64,000 nucleotides of DNA, taken from Aurantiochytrium sp. KH105 (taxonomy: Eukaryota > Sar > Bigyra > Thraustochytrida > Thraustochytriidae). Below, one piece after another: positions 28,271 to 38,747 of the stretch (position 1 is the first letter of the stretch; each line of letters begins with the position of its first letter). The stretch is from contig BGKB01000028.1 of NCBI GenBank assembly GCA_003116975.1, positions 186,001 through 250,000 on the forward strand. Reading direction: 5' to 3'. Both the position numbers and the translations under genes were made by a program. The notes under the pieces were generated by a model. The model was given only the letters and a program-made list of their open reading frames with translations, had not been told where the DNA came from and ran no database searches.

Positions 28271-29738
28271 ATGGTGCGCCCCAAGATCGGCAAGCGCGGC
28301 GCGCGGAACCGCAAGAGCAAGTACAGCGGCAAGGGACTCAATGACGAGCTGACGTCGGCGCTCTCCGGCCCTGGCGGCAAGTCGAATGACTCACTTTTTT
28401 TTGAGGACACAGACGAGAAGAAGCTCTCAAGGAAGGCTCTGGCGAGAAAACGACGCGAAGAGGAGGACCGCGCCGAGGAGGAGCTCCGCAAGAACCCCAT
28501 CACGTCCAAGACCGAGGCCGCGCTGATGCGCAAGCGGGCTTTACCGTCCGCTTCGGCGTCATCCTCGTCTTCGTCGTCGGCGACGAAGGCAAAGGGGAAA
28601 ACGGAGAAGGACAAAAACGAGCAAAAAATGCAGGACCTCTGGGCCGACGAAGCAGATAAGGCTAGCCGAAAGGCCCGCCAGGCTCTCTTTGGCCGCAAGT
28701 CGCGCGCCGACCTCGTACCTGCGCTGCGTAATCCGACGGAATCGGCCTCATACAACCCAGAGGCCGAGGCCTATCGCAAGGGCCTCGCCAAGACTGTTGA
28801 TGACGTCATTGCCTACGAGGCTTCTCTCCATTCGTACTCCAAACCAGCTGGCCTCAATGCCAACTTTCAGCGTCGCAACGATGTCAAGAAAGGTCTTGCG
28901 GTGCATAGAGGCGGGGAGCTTGGCGCAAGCGATGATGAGTCATCGTCTGGCTCTGAAGACGAAGAAGAAGAAGATGAAGAAGAGACGAAGGAAACAGAGG
29001 ATAGCGACGGAAACCCGACAAAAAAGCGCAAGCGTGACGAACTGGCTCCGGGTGAACGCATCACGAGGAGAGAGCGGAATCGGGCAAAGAGGCGAGCTGC
29101 CCATGAGCTCATGATGAAGAAGAAAGCGCAGAAGACGATGCTTCTGGAATCGCTCGCCAATCTTGACCAAGCTGTTGACGATGTCGATGCACAGGAAGCA
29201 GCAGCAGCGGAGAAGGCCAAGGAAAAGAGTGAATCGGAGGCCATCAAGGCTGCCACAGAGCCTGCTGCGCTCATCAATTCTCGGCCTGTGAAACGGCGTC
29301 CTCTTGTCGACTCTGCACTGCCTTCGGATCTCTCGAGCACCTTGCGGCAGATCAAGCCTCATAGCGACCTTGCGCTTGAGCGCTTTTACAGTCTTCATCA
29401 GCGGAACAAGATGGAGGTTGGCGACGCTACCCGTCGCAATTCGTACGTTTTTTTCGCGAGCACATGCGCGATGGATAGAGAAAGATTGGGTGGAGAATGC
29501 GCCGTCACGAGATTGTCGGCGTGGGAAGATGACGGTGGTGTGTGTGATCGAAAAGGCGGAAACAGAGGGAAGAAAGATGAAAAACGGAAAGAAAAGGAAA
29601 AGGCTGTGTGGAGAGTGCGTGCACTTTTGCCCGGATCAAGACGGAGCTGGATGAGGATACAAACTTTTTACCATCTTTCGTTTGATCAACCTGTGAAACA
29701 AAAACTGTCGTCTACAAATCTGACAGTTCCGTCATCCG

Positions 29739-29785
<47 letters not shown>

Positions 29786-30122
29786 TGGCTTTCGCGAGGC
29801 TGCTCTTTTCTGTTCACCTTTTCCTTTTCCGTTTTCCTTTTTTTTGGTTTTTGTTTCCTCCTGGTCGTGAGATGTGGAGCGAGATGACAAGCGATGGGTG
29901 TCCCGGGCGGACGGATGTGTTTGAAGAGATGGAATACTGACTGGTTAATTGACTCGTATTGACTACGTTTTTCTTTTGGTGAACGTACACAGGCAAAGAC
30001 CTCGCCCACGCGTCAAGCATGTGCCTGTCGGCAAGCCCTTTATGGAGATTGAGCACAATAGGACGGACGGCAAGAAGAAAAACAAGAGTTTCATGCGCCA
30101 CGGCAAAGTCAGTATCTCTTGA
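28271..30122 (+). CDS. NOP53: Ribosome biogenesis protein NOP53, two exons
   Basis: Joining 28271-29442 and 29993-30122 gives 433 residues, close to human and yeast NOP53. The intron is 29443-29992 (GTACGT ... TACACAG) with frame kept across a split serine codon. The family signs are a basic start (MVRPKIGKRGARNRKSKYSG), SLFFEDT, a helical K/R/E-rich middle, ESASYNPEAEAYRKGL, an acidic tract, and the C-terminal LPSDLSSTLRQIKPHSDLAL then RFYSLHQRNKMEV. Exon 2 gives QRPRPRVKHVPVGKPFMEIE, matching the conserved last block of the family. NOP53 acts in the nucleolus and recruits the Mtr4/exosome to trim the 3' end of 5.8S (7S) rRNA during 60S assembly. Without the splice, the first frame would run on into intron sequence to 29887, which looks non-coding. 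Confidence 0.9.
29754..29781. repeat. CG/GA dinucleotide tract in NOP53 intron
   Basis: An alternating CG run passes directly into a run of about 14 GA units inside the NOP53 intron. Confidence 0.9.
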
Positions 30123-32583
30123 GATGTTGTGCTTTGGAGTTGTGCGCTATCTGTGTTGCTTTTCTTTAGAAAAGTTTTCTTTTGATTGTAGAGTAGAACC
30201 TATCATCATCCATATCAAATTTGATCTTGTCTGGTCTCTGTTTCTTTTCTTCTTTTCTTCTTTTTTTCAAGGGGGGAAAGGAGGAAGAGGAGAGGCAGGG
30301 TTGTTGTTGTGGATGATTGGGCTTTTCGGAAAAGCACGTTCGTGAGTGTTTTCTTTTTTTTTTTTCAACATTTGGACAGGACCTTTGATTTCGAGGACTT
30401 TACACAGCTCGAAGCTAATTTGCGCTTCCCCTCCCCCCTTCTCTCCCCCTTGTCCCTTCCCTTTATTTTCTATTTTCGAGAAATCGACAGCACGCGAAGA
30501 ACAAATACATGACAGCGTTCGCAAGCTCGACGTAGGCCAATCTTAGATCTTTCTCTTTTCGGGGAAGAGCATGATGCGTACAAAACTCCACCATGCAAGC
30601 TTCAATGCTCGCCAGTCCTTCTTCCCCCCCCCCCCCCCTTCCCAAAAACGACGAGTTGAAATCCGCAAAGATGTGAGATTGTCAAAAGGCTGTCAATTTC
30701 TTCTTGGCAGTTCCTCGTCGTCGCTTGGGAGACTCCGTGAATGATAGACCCCCAAAACGTGTCTTTGAGTGACATAAAGGCGGAGGCCAGCCAAGAATCT
30801 AAATGTCATCACGACTCTTCACCGATGCATCTTCGCATGGCAGGACCGAGGCGTTGTGTGCAGTGCGCAGCACAATAACATGGCGCAGATGGCGAGAAAG
30901 ACGAAAGGACGACTTTACGCCGCGAGCGGCAAGCGTCCGACCCGGGCAGGCTCAGGAGCCCCAGTCGCTTGTCCCCTTGCTCCGGACCTCACCTGGTCGC
31001 ACAAGGGCGGTCGAAACGCGGCGCCCGCTTTTCCCCTTTACACAATATGAAGACCCCTCCCTCCAAGTCCCACAGACTCTCTTTTTCCAGTCGCTCCTGC
31101 GACCGCGAGTGCAGCCAGGTTCTCGCTGGCGTCGAGATCCGCCCATCCGCGCGTCCACGCGCGACTACATCCGCCCGCCCGCCCGCAACGCAGAGCCACG
31201 CGGGCGGGCGGGCGGGCTCCCGAGGTCGAGGTCGTCGTCTCGCCGGTTCGTGGCTCTGGCCCCCGCCGGGACGCAGCGCGGCAGTCCCCCCGCCTCCCCA
31301 GCGGTCTTTCCATTCCTCCAACAAAACCTCGCCTTCTGCCGCTGGCCGCCGGCGGCTGCGGCGCGCGAGCTCCTCCGAGATATCTCTGTCCGCGGCGCGC
31401 GCGGGCGCCCGTCCGCTCGGGTCTGCCCGCTGGCCTCCGCTGCGTCTCGGCCGGGCTGGGCGCGGGCGTCTCGGGCGTCTCGGGCGCCGCGCGGGGCGCC
31501 GCGGCGGCTCTTTCCGGGGCTCTTTTTCGTTGCCACTTTCTCAATGATCTTTTTCTTTTTTCTTTCTTCTTTTTTTTCTTTTTGTGCTTCCGCTTCTTTT
31601 TCTTTTTCTAACCTTTTCTTTGTCTCTTTGTTCGTGTTGTACATCTTCTTGCCGCGTTTCATTTTTTTTTTAACGTGGCTGCAACTTGCACTTCACTCAC
31701 GTCGGCTGGCCGCTTCAGTTGCTCCGGGTATACTCCGGAAGGCTACGCGTCGGGCTCCGAGTCCTTGCCAGCGCTCAAGGCCTGGAGCCAAGCTCGCCTC
31801 CCTCATGCTGCGCTGCGCTGTGCTGTGCTGTGCTGTGTGCTGTGCTCGCTCGCTCGCTCGCTCGAGTTGTGCCCTCTCATCTTGCTTTTTACTTATACTT
31901 ATCTTTCGTTCTCCTCCTCTCCTTCCTGCTTTCGTGTTTCTTCTCCTCTCTCCTGCCTGTCCCTGCCCCGCACACGCCTACACTGGTCGGTCGCTTCTGC
32001 TCCACTTTGCACTCGCCCATTCTCCATTCGCTCACCCTCCTTTCCTCACTTCTCTCTTTTCCTTTCTTTTCTTTCCTTTTCTTTCCTTTTTCTTTCTTTC
32101 TTTCTTTCCTCCTGGCTGACTTTCTTCCTTCCTTTCCCTCTTTCCTTGCTTTCTTTTTCCTTTTTCCTGGGTTTCTTTGTTTCGCGCCCCTGCATGTGCG
32201 CCTGCCTCGCACATACCTCGATCGCGAAGCCCCCGAGACCCTCGCCCGCCCCGCGCCCAGCCCCGCGCAGCGCAGCCCGGCCCAGCCCGGCGCAGCGCAG
32301 CCAGCCCAGCCGCGCACGCCCTCGCGCGCCCAGGCCCGCGCCCGCCCGCGCAGGGGGCGCGACGCCAGGCGGGAGGTCGTGCATCCATCCATCCATCCAT
32401 CCATCCATCCATCTATCTATCCCTCCATCCGGCGCGCTCTCCGACCCCGCGGCCGCGAGCTGCCCGCCCGAGCCCGCCCGCCTGCGCGCGCGCGAGGAGC
32501 GCGGCCCCGCGGCCCGCGGCGACGGAGCGCGCGGCCCAGCGCGGCCCGAGGAGCCGCGGCACGGAAGCGCGCCGTAACCGACC
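30123..32583. promoter_or_regulatory. Large intergenic region, pyrimidine-rich upstream of NDR kinase
   Basis: This is the largest gene-poor stretch. Homopolymer C lies at about 30625-30640. A GC-rich block at 31050-31520 is open in several frames but compositionally biased. Long T/C tracts run at 31545-31665 and 31860-32170, with CTCG repeats at 31845-31864. CATC repeats at 32380-32430 lie about 150 bases before the kinase ATG. A short plus frame (30889-31050, MAQMARKTKG) is open but unrecognised. I read the region as a long promoter and 5' leader, perhaps with a leader intron. Confidence 0.4.
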
Positions 32584-34191
32584 ATGATGGCGTACGCGGC
32601 GAACCGCGGCGGCGCGGGCGGGGCCCCCGTGAGCGCCGCGGCGACGGAGCGCGCGGCCGCCACCAAGGAGTTCCTGGAGCAGCGGTACCGCGAGATCGAG
32701 CGCGAGCGCATGGACAGGCAGCGCCGCATGGACGTGCTGGAACGCGAGATGGCGCGTCTGGGACTCGACGAGGAGAAAAAGCTCGAGCTCCGCGACAAGC
32801 TCATGCGCGAAGAAATGAAAAAGGCGCGCTCCATGCGCAAACGCATGACCACCGACGACTTCGTGCCTCTGTGCATCATCGGCAAGGGCGCCTTCGGCCA
32901 GGTCCGTCTCGTGAAGAAGCGAGACACCGGCGAGGTCTACGCCATGAAAACCATGATCAAGCAGGCCATGGTCCTCAAGAACCAAGTGTCGCACGTGCGC
33001 GCCGAACGCAACATCCTCGCGCATGCGGGGCCCAGTAACTCCCAGTGGCTCGTGGAGCTCCACTACTCCTTCCAGGACGAGCACAACCTCTACCTTGTCA
33101 TGGAGTTCCTCCCCGGTGGCGATCTCATGGCCCTCCTCATGAAGGAAGATATCCTCACCGAAGAGGCCACTCGCTTTTACGCCGCCGAGGCTGTCCTCGC
33201 CATTGAGGCCGTGCACTCGCTCGGCTACATTCACCGCGACCTCAAGCCGGATAACCTGCTCCTCGACTGGCGCGGCCACCTCAAACTCACGGATCTCGGT
33301 CTTTGCAAAAAGGTCGAGTCCGAGCCACTGCCCGGAATGCAACGTACGATGCATGGGGGACGGACCGGGACTCGCACAATGAGCGGTGCTGGCGCCTCCG
33401 CCGGCGCCCCCGATGCTGCCGCGGCGCACCGCGCCATGAATTACCGTCGCGACCGCAAGCTCGCCTACTCCACCGTCGGCACCCCAGATTACATTGCGCC
33501 CGAGGTCCTGTCTCAGTCCGGCTACGGCATGGGCTGTGACTGGTGGAGTCTTGGCGTCATCCTCTTTGAATGCTTGTGCGGCTTCCCGCCCTTTTACGCG
33601 GACACCCCCATGGATACATGCCGCAAGATCATTCATTGGCGCAAATCACTTGCGTTTCCCCGCGAGTGCGTGCAGCGCCTCAGCCCAGAATGCGTCAAGT
33701 TTGTTCAGAGGCTCATTTGCGACCCAGAGGACCGTCTCGGAATGAACGGCGCCGCCGACATCAAGGCGCAGCCATGGTTATCATCAACTGACTTTACCAA
33801 GATCCGCGAGGCCGAGGCCCCCCACGTGCCAAAGTTCTCCGCTGATGTCGACACAATTTTCACTCAGCTCCAGCTGTACGATCATCAATCGCGCGAATTC
33901 AATGCGCTCATTCAGGAGATCACCTCTCTCTTTGACGATTTCCCCGACGAACCCCTTCCCGGCGCCCCAGAGGGTCGCATCGGTCGCACGAGTCGCGTTG
34001 GCCAAACGCGTCGCGACTCCAAGTTTCTCGGCTACACCTACACAAAGCCCAAGATGAAGCAAACGCACGAGCTCGTCTCTTCTGTCGTAGACAGTGAGGC
34101 CTCGATCGTCGCCGCCGCCACAAGCGGTGCAAAAATTGACGTCGCAGCCTCGAAGCCACCATCGGCGCCCCAAAAGCCGCCTCCCTCATGA
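32584..34191 (+). CDS. NDR/LATS-family AGC protein kinase
   Basis: 535 residues, ATG at 32584. The N-terminal helix (about 20-85, [20 protein letters not shown]) is the MOB-binding region of NDR kinases. Kinase domain about 95-410: glycine loop [16 protein letters not shown] (lysine), [13 protein letters not shown], then LTDLGLC, where the usual DFG is DLG. A long insert with a basic end (about 245-290) precedes the activation loop [15 protein letters not shown]; its S/T is the expected activating site. The [16 protein letters not shown] block follows. The C-terminal hydrophobic motif FLGYTY (about 480-486) carries the threonine phosphorylated by upstream Ste20/Hippo kinases. The family works with MOB1 in cell morphology, mitotic exit and Hippo-type signalling. 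The insert, like that of human NDR, probably restrains activity until MOB binds. Confidence 0.95.
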   Translation: MMAYAANRGGAGGAPVSAAATERAAATKEFLEQRYREIERERMDRQRRMDVLEREMARLGLDEEKKLELRDKLMREEMKKARSMRKRMTTDDFVPLCIIGKGAFGQVRLVKKRDTGEVYAMKTMIKQAMVLKNQVSHVRAERNILAHAGPSNSQWLVELHYSFQDEHNLYLVMEFLPGGDLMALLMKEDILTEEATRFYAAEAVLAIEAVHSLGYIHRDLKPDNLLLDWRGHLKLTDLGLCKKVESEPLPGMQRTMHGGRTGTRTMSGAGASAGAPDAAAAHRAMNYRRDRKLAYSTVGTPDYIAPEVLSQSGYGMGCDWWSLGVILFECLCGFPPFYADTPMDTCRKIIHWRKSLAFPRECVQRLSPECVKFVQRLICDPEDRLGMNGAADIKAQPWLSSTDFTKIREAEAPHVPKFSADVDTIFTQLQLYDHQSREFNALIQEITSLFDDFPDEPLPGAPEGRIGRTSRVGQTRRDSKFLGYTYTKPKMKQTHELVSSVVDSEASIVAAATSGAKIDVAASKPPSAPQKPPPS

Positions 34192-34606
34192 GTCGGTTGG
34201 CCCTTTGTTGTATGTCTCGACATAGGCCTAGGCCTAGCTGGATATAATTTACTTTCACTCGATGTTTCTGCCATGCCGTATACCTACTACGATTTTTTTA
34301 ACGTTTGATTGATGATGCCGTGTCCCCTCTTCTGCTTTGCAGTTCAGGACCAGCTTTTCAGATGCCGAGCGCTGAGCGGTGGCCGTAAAGGGAAAGGTGT
34401 GAAACAAAAATTGTCTATAAAAGTATAGCCAGAGTGAGCGCCTGCCACACACGAAACCAGCAAGCGAGGGTCGCGTCAAGGCCAGCTGCAAACGATAAAA
34501 AGACAGACTCACCGGCCTCTCTGCCCCGCCCGAGGAAGACTCACGCGGCGAGACACTACACAAAGAAGAAGGAGACGTCTACTTTACATTTTTAGCGCGC
34601 GCCCCC
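34192..34606. other. Gap between kinase and CX9C gene
   Basis: 3' end of the kinase gene (a TAGGCCTAGGCCTAG palindromic run at about 34223-34237) and promoter of the small downstream gene. No other feature seen. Confidence 0.4.
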
Positions 34607-34945
34607 ATGGAGTGGCTCGCGGGCCTTCAGCGCTCCTTTGAGCGCCGACGCGTGGAGCGCGGCGCCTGCAAGGACGCCGTGGCGGCGCGAGAGGAATGCC
34701 TCGCTAATTACGGTGCCGAAAGCTCGTTGTGCACGCGTCTCAAACTCGCAGAAAAACGCTGCCTCGCTGAGCATCTCTGCCCACGCGAGTTTCTCCAATT
34801 CTACGGTGGCACCAAACCTTGCGCCAACATTGTAGAAAAATTCTGCAACGATGAGGACGAAGAGGGCGAGTCCGGCCAGAGCATCCCCAAGCGCTGCAGA
34901 TGGGCATCGTACGCCCTGGGCGATTGCCTGCACAAGTACGCATAA
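34607..34945 (+). CDS. Small CHCH-type protein with three CX9C motifs
   Basis: 112 residues, ATG at 34607. Cysteines pair as C-x9-C (CKDAVAAREEC), C-x9-C (CTRLKLAEKRC), then a C in EHLCPREF, C-x7-C (CANIVEKFC) and again C-x9-C (CRWASYALGDC). Helix-turn-helix segments with twin CX9C are imported into the mitochondrial intermembrane space by the Mia40/Erv1 disulfide relay. They serve as respiratory-chain assembly factors or structural subunits. The start (MEWLAGLQRSFERRR) is amphipathic but not a classic presequence, as expected for this class. I cannot tell which member it is; the CPxEF block is not one I can match to COX17, COX19, COX23 or PET191. Confidence 0.75.
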   Translation: MEWLAGLQRSFERRRVERGACKDAVAAREECLANYGAESSLCTRLKLAEKRCLAEHLCPREFLQFYGGTKPCANIVEKFCNDEDEEGESGQSIPKRCRWASYALGDCLHKYA

Positions 34946-35047
34946 AATAGGATGGTAATCTTCGTTTGAGGCGCACTGGCCTAGCATTTGCACTGTGCTG
35001 TGTTAACTGCACCAGCTCTTGCCGGGAATCCAACGTCGCGCAATCTA

Positions 35048-36832
35048 TCATCGTAGGGTCATTTCCACGTCTGAGGTCGGCTCCACGCGCCCATTGCGTC
35101 GAGCCTCATTCTCGCTGACTCCTCCATTCTCGTCTGCCTCGTGGTCGTCAGCTGCAATCTCTTCATACAGGTCATCGTCTGGCATGCGGCTCTGCGAGCG
35201 CGCAAACTCAAGCTCGTGCTGCACCTCTTCGCGATCTCCGTTCGCCCGGTCGAGCAGGTAGTTCTCGGCCATTGTCGTGGTGTTGCCCGAGGGATGCCGC
35301 TTCAAATAGTTTCGCAAAATGCGCTGGTCCACGCTGTGAACGTCCGCCTCCAGCGAGAATACTGTGGCGCCGAGCAAAATACCGCAGACCAGCCACCCAG
35401 AGATTGAAATCGCCAGCGCGTCTCGACGATTATCCGGAAATGCAGCAATGATGAAGGAGACAAAGAACGGACCCAGACCACGACCAAGATCGTCGACGAG
35501 ATTGAGAATCGCAAACGCAGTGCCGCGCACCTCTGGCACTGTGACATTGAGCATCAGTGTACGCAGTACTGAACCAGGTATGCCTGCCAGAAATCCAGCC
35601 GGAATGGTGAGCAGGAAGAAAGCCCACACAGGAAGCCAGTTTGCACCATAGAGCATGAGAATGACCGGGACGCCGCCGAGTATTGTCGAGGCGCCCATGC
35701 CCAGAGTGATTGAACGCTTGCGATGCAGAAACCAGCGATCCGTGAGCCATCCTGCCCAGACCTGGCCCAAGACGATCCCAATGCCGTAGAGGAGGACGAC
35801 CACGGTGGACAGCTCCACGGAAATGCCCAGCTCCGTGCTGAGAAAGTCATTAAAGTAAACAATCATTACGCCCCACGGAAGAGACCCCGGCAAACCCTGA
35901 ATCAAGAGTAGTACCACTGTATTACATGAGAGTAAGACCTTGACCTTTTGCCAGGTGATTCGCTCGCTGTATACGATGCTCGACGAGGCCGCCACTTGGT
36001 TCAGAATTTCCTCCTTGGTCCCTCGCCTTGGTTCCTGCGTTGTGACAAGCAATACAAGGGCAAGAAAGTACGCTGGAACGGCAACCATGACAAAAGGTAC
36101 GCGCCATCCCAAAGTAGGACCGGCGATGCCCGCGACAATCTGCCCAAAGCCAACGCCCACGCCCATGGCAATACCCGCCAGAGCTACAACCGTGCCTCGC
36201 TTTGTCGTACGCCACAGGTCACCAAAGAGCGAGTAGCTTAGCGGAACAGCCCCACCTACACTAACTCCCGTCACGGCACGTGCCACGAGTAGCTCCGTGT
36301 AGTTGGAAACCCAGTAGGTCATCAGACAGCCCGTTTCGCCAATGAAAACCACCAGAACCATTGTGTACACTCGATTCACACTATCGCTCAAGTAGCCGAC
36401 AAGGAGTGACGTAACACCGCCCACGACAAAGAAAACAAGAGCTACATTGCCGCCAAGGTACCTGTCCCTCTCGACGGGTGTAAAGCCAAACTCTCGTCCG
36501 ATCTCGCTCAGCTCGGGGGCCAGCAGGTTCTGGTCTGCGAAAAGGAACATATTGATCAGACACAGCAGCGTCGTCATGTACACATTATTTTCCACGCGAC
36601 AGCATGAGTGACAGCGCTTCGTTGCTGGGGCGCGTACTTTGACGCCTTCAAAGTCCTCCAAGGACTCGAGGTCTTGGGTCTCGGCCTCACGCTCCGTCGC
36701 TCGCGGTTCGTCATCTTCACCTCCTTCGGCCCTCTGGCTTGTCATCTCTGCCGCGTTGCCGTTGCCATTGCTGAGCATGAGGCTTTGGCTGTCCTCCTGC
36801 GCACTGCTTGCGTCTCCCCCGCCCGCGATCAT
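35048..36832 (-). CDS. MFS transporter, spinster-like
   Basis: 594 residues from the ATG at 36832. An acidic cytosolic N-terminus of about 85 residues precedes twelve predicted helices. Helix 1 region: MTTLLCLINMFLFADQNLLAPELSEIG, with the D-x-N and E typical of the spinster group. The loop 2-3 motif reads GYLSDSVNR and GWLTDRWFLHRKR sits at the equivalent place in the second half. FVSFIIAAF and ISGWLVCGILLG are near the end, before an acidic tail. Spinster carriers export sphingosine-1-phosphate, lysophospholipids or sugars from lysosome or plasma membrane. The substrate here is unknown. Confidence 0.88.
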   Translation of the reverse strand: MIAGGGDASSAQEDSQSLMLSNGNGNAAEMTSQRAEGGEDDEPRATEREAETQDLESLEDFEGVKVRAPATKRCHSCCRVENNVYMTTLLCLINMFLFADQNLLAPELSEIGREFGFTPVERDRYLGGNVALVFFVVGGVTSLLVGYLSDSVNRVYTMVLVVFIGETGCLMTYWVSNYTELLVARAVTGVSVGGAVPLSYSLFGDLWRTTKRGTVVALAGIAMGVGVGFGQIVAGIAGPTLGWRVPFVMVAVPAYFLALVLLVTTQEPRRGTKEEILNQVAASSSIVYSERITWQKVKVLLSCNTVVLLLIQGLPGSLPWGVMIVYFNDFLSTELGISVELSTVVVLLYGIGIVLGQVWAGWLTDRWFLHRKRSITLGMGASTILGGVPVILMLYGANWLPVWAFFLLTIPAGFLAGIPGSVLRTLMLNVTVPEVRGTAFAILNLVDDLGRGLGPFFVSFIIAAFPDNRRDALAISISGWLVCGILLGATVFSLEADVHSVDQRILRNYLKRHPSGNTTTMAENYLLDRANGDREEVQHELEFARSQSRMPDDDLYEEIAADDHEADENGGVSENEARRNGRVEPTSDVEMTLR

Positions 36833-37544
36833 GGTGCACGCGTGCAAGGATAGCGTATCCCTCGTGTCGCGGTCCTACGAGTTTGGTTGTCCCTCATCTT
36901 CATCAACCAACAACACGTGACGGTGAAGCGAGAGGAAAAAAGATTTTGTTTTTAATCTTTTCCCACTCATTGCAGCGGCCATTTTCTCAGCTGGGCATCA
37001 TGTTACTAGTTTACGGCCCCGGGCATTTGACATGACAAAGGCCGTGCAGCCCTGCGTTTTGGTCGGTATGAAGAGAATCGATCTAGACTTGATGTACCAG
37101 TATACCGCAAGAGAAATGTCTATTGGGTGAAATGGATCATCTCCACAAAAAGAGAAACATGTACTCACACGCACATCCGCTCTTCTCGTCACGTCCTAAG
37201 TGCAAGATGCTATGGTAAACACTTGATGACAAACGTGCTTGTTGAACGATACATGTATAGAGCAAGTGCAAGATGCCTAGTGTTCAGGACACTTGGGCGG
37301 ATGATAACTGCGGGCTTCGATATGACCGTTGGGTATCGATCTGACTCGTATGACCATCGTGACGGGTCGGAGCCGCACTTACAGTTGACGTGCCGTGACC
37401 AGAGCGCAGGTGCAGAGTGCAAAGTTCGGAGTGGAGTCCAAGGTCTGTGTCAGCCTCCCTTGGAAGTCCCCAGGACATTCCGGCCGAGGCTCGCCAGACC
37501 TTGAAAACAAGCAACCGCGCGTTGCACCTTGACCGTCCGAAGCA
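36833..37544. promoter_or_regulatory. Divergent promoter region
   Basis: This separates the MFS and ARL genes. It is less GC-rich than its surroundings. A 125-codon plus frame at 37127-37504 starts with GTG, not ATG, and shows no protein features. Confidence 0.4.
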
Positions 37545-38387
37545 ATGGGCGGCACGAGCTCAAGGCGTCGTGCCTACGATGACGGCGAATACGATCGTGT
37601 GCTCGCAGCACGTATCGCATTCCATATGATGTGCTGCAGCTGGTTCCACCGGCGGCGCGTCCGTCAGAACCAATCACAAAGAGCACGTTTTCTTGCCCAT
37701 GGCTCGTCTCACGATGGAATCGATGAGAAACAGGAGCTTCACGGATTCACGAGCGAGCCTCCAACGCAGTTGCGTGGTCTTTTGCTCATTGGGCCCGAAG
37801 GCACGGGCAAGTCGAGCCTGCTTGAGCGAGCACACTCTTTGACAAATGATCTCGGTTTGCGTGCGCCATACGAGACCGCGTTGCCAGCCATCGAGGCTAC
37901 AAGTGGATTTTCCATTCGAGACGTACGCCATCGATCGGTCAACTTAAGGGTCTGGGATCTTGGTGGGTCTGAAAAGATTCGGCCTTACTGGAAAGCGTAC
38001 TTGGGGCAGGTGCATGCCGTCGTTTACGTCGTGAAGGCTCAAGCAGAAATGTCCCACTTTCGTGACGCAGATCTGAATGCATTGCTCGAGTTCTATTATT
38101 CAAGTGCAAGCGCGAGGCGTTTGCCGCTTTTGGTGCTTGTCAACATCACGAGAACGAAAGATTTGGGCGGCAATAGCACAGATAAGCTCTGCGCGCAGCT
38201 TTACGCAGATTTGTGTGCTCGGCTAGAGGCTGAGCTCGACGAGAGTTGTCTGCAACGAAAGGCTGTATTTTGTGTCAACGCGAGTCCTCAAGGCACGAAT
38301 GATATTGGGCAGGGACGCGCACTCCGTGCTTTCTTATGGAATGCGCTTGATTGGGTTTGTGAAGCCGCAGCGCCAGCGGCTTCATAA
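37545..38387 (+). CDS. ARF-like small GTPase with long N-terminus
   Basis: 280 residues, ATG at 37545. It begins MGGTSSRRR; the glycine at position 2 would allow N-myristoylation, as in ARF/ARL proteins. The first 75 residues are an added, basic region. Then come LRGLLLIGPEGTGKSSLLER (P-loop at about 80-92), a switch I area with T at IEATSGFSIRD, VNLRVWDLGGSEKIRPYW (the G3 WDLGG typical of ARF/ARL), AYLGQVHAVVYVVKAQ, and LLVLVNITRTKDLGG where ARFs have NKxD. The altered G4 motif and the insert after it (about 25 residues) are unusual. It probably acts in membrane or ciliary traffic, which is inference. Guanine binding may be weakened. Confidence 0.85.
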   Translation: MGGTSSRRRAYDDGEYDRVLAARIAFHMMCCSWFHRRRVRQNQSQRARFLAHGSSHDGIDEKQELHGFTSEPPTQLRGLLLIGPEGTGKSSLLERAHSLTNDLGLRAPYETALPAIEATSGFSIRDVRHRSVNLRVWDLGGSEKIRPYWKAYLGQVHAVVYVVKAQAEMSHFRDADLNALLEFYYSSASARRLPLLVLVNITRTKDLGGNSTDKLCAQLYADLCARLEAELDESCLQRKAVFCVNASPQGTNDIGQGRALRAFLWNALDWVCEAAAPAAS

Positions 38388-38747
38388 ATTGTCACTCTCC
38401 GGAATGAAAAGAACCAAGAGACGAGGTTAATTGAGCTTCGCAGATAGAGACCGTCGAGTAGGGATGAAAAGACAACAAATGTAAATATGCTTGCTACAAT
38501 CAAAAATCCGTGGCGTCTGCAAGCGAAAGCGTCGCGACAAACTGTTTTGTAAACATGTTTGTTTACTGGCGCAAATGCTACACGTTCGAGATCGCTCCTG
38601 TGAGGCGCAATGAAATGAAAGTAGCAGTGGCGACCAGTGGGGTATCAACCGCAAAAGCAAAGCAGAAAGAAAAACCAGGCTTAGGCCAAGGCGGAGCCAA
38701 AAAAGAAATGGAAACCACAACAACGAATTTTTTTTCTATGAATCTCT
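38388..38747. other. Convergent 3' ends
   Basis: 3' untranslated sequence of the ARL (+) and phosphatase (-) genes; A-rich, no gene. Confidence 0.4.

Noticed and set aside
29443-29887. Read-through extension of NOP53 exon 1
   Set aside because: Runs into a GA microsatellite and T-rich sequence; a clean GT-AG intron restores the conserved C-terminus.
31165-31662. Minus-strand K/E-rich frame starting with ATG
   Set aside because: Its charged start is only the complement of T/C tracts and the rest is arbitrary Ala/Arg sequence.
30803-32119. Plus-strand frame of 438 codons before the NDR kinase
   Set aside because: Composition follows GC-rich and T/C-rich tracts (long F/S/L and R/P/A runs); no domain.
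37127-37504. Plus-strand frame of 125 codons before the ARL gene
   Set aside because: Starts with GTG and shows no protein-like pattern.
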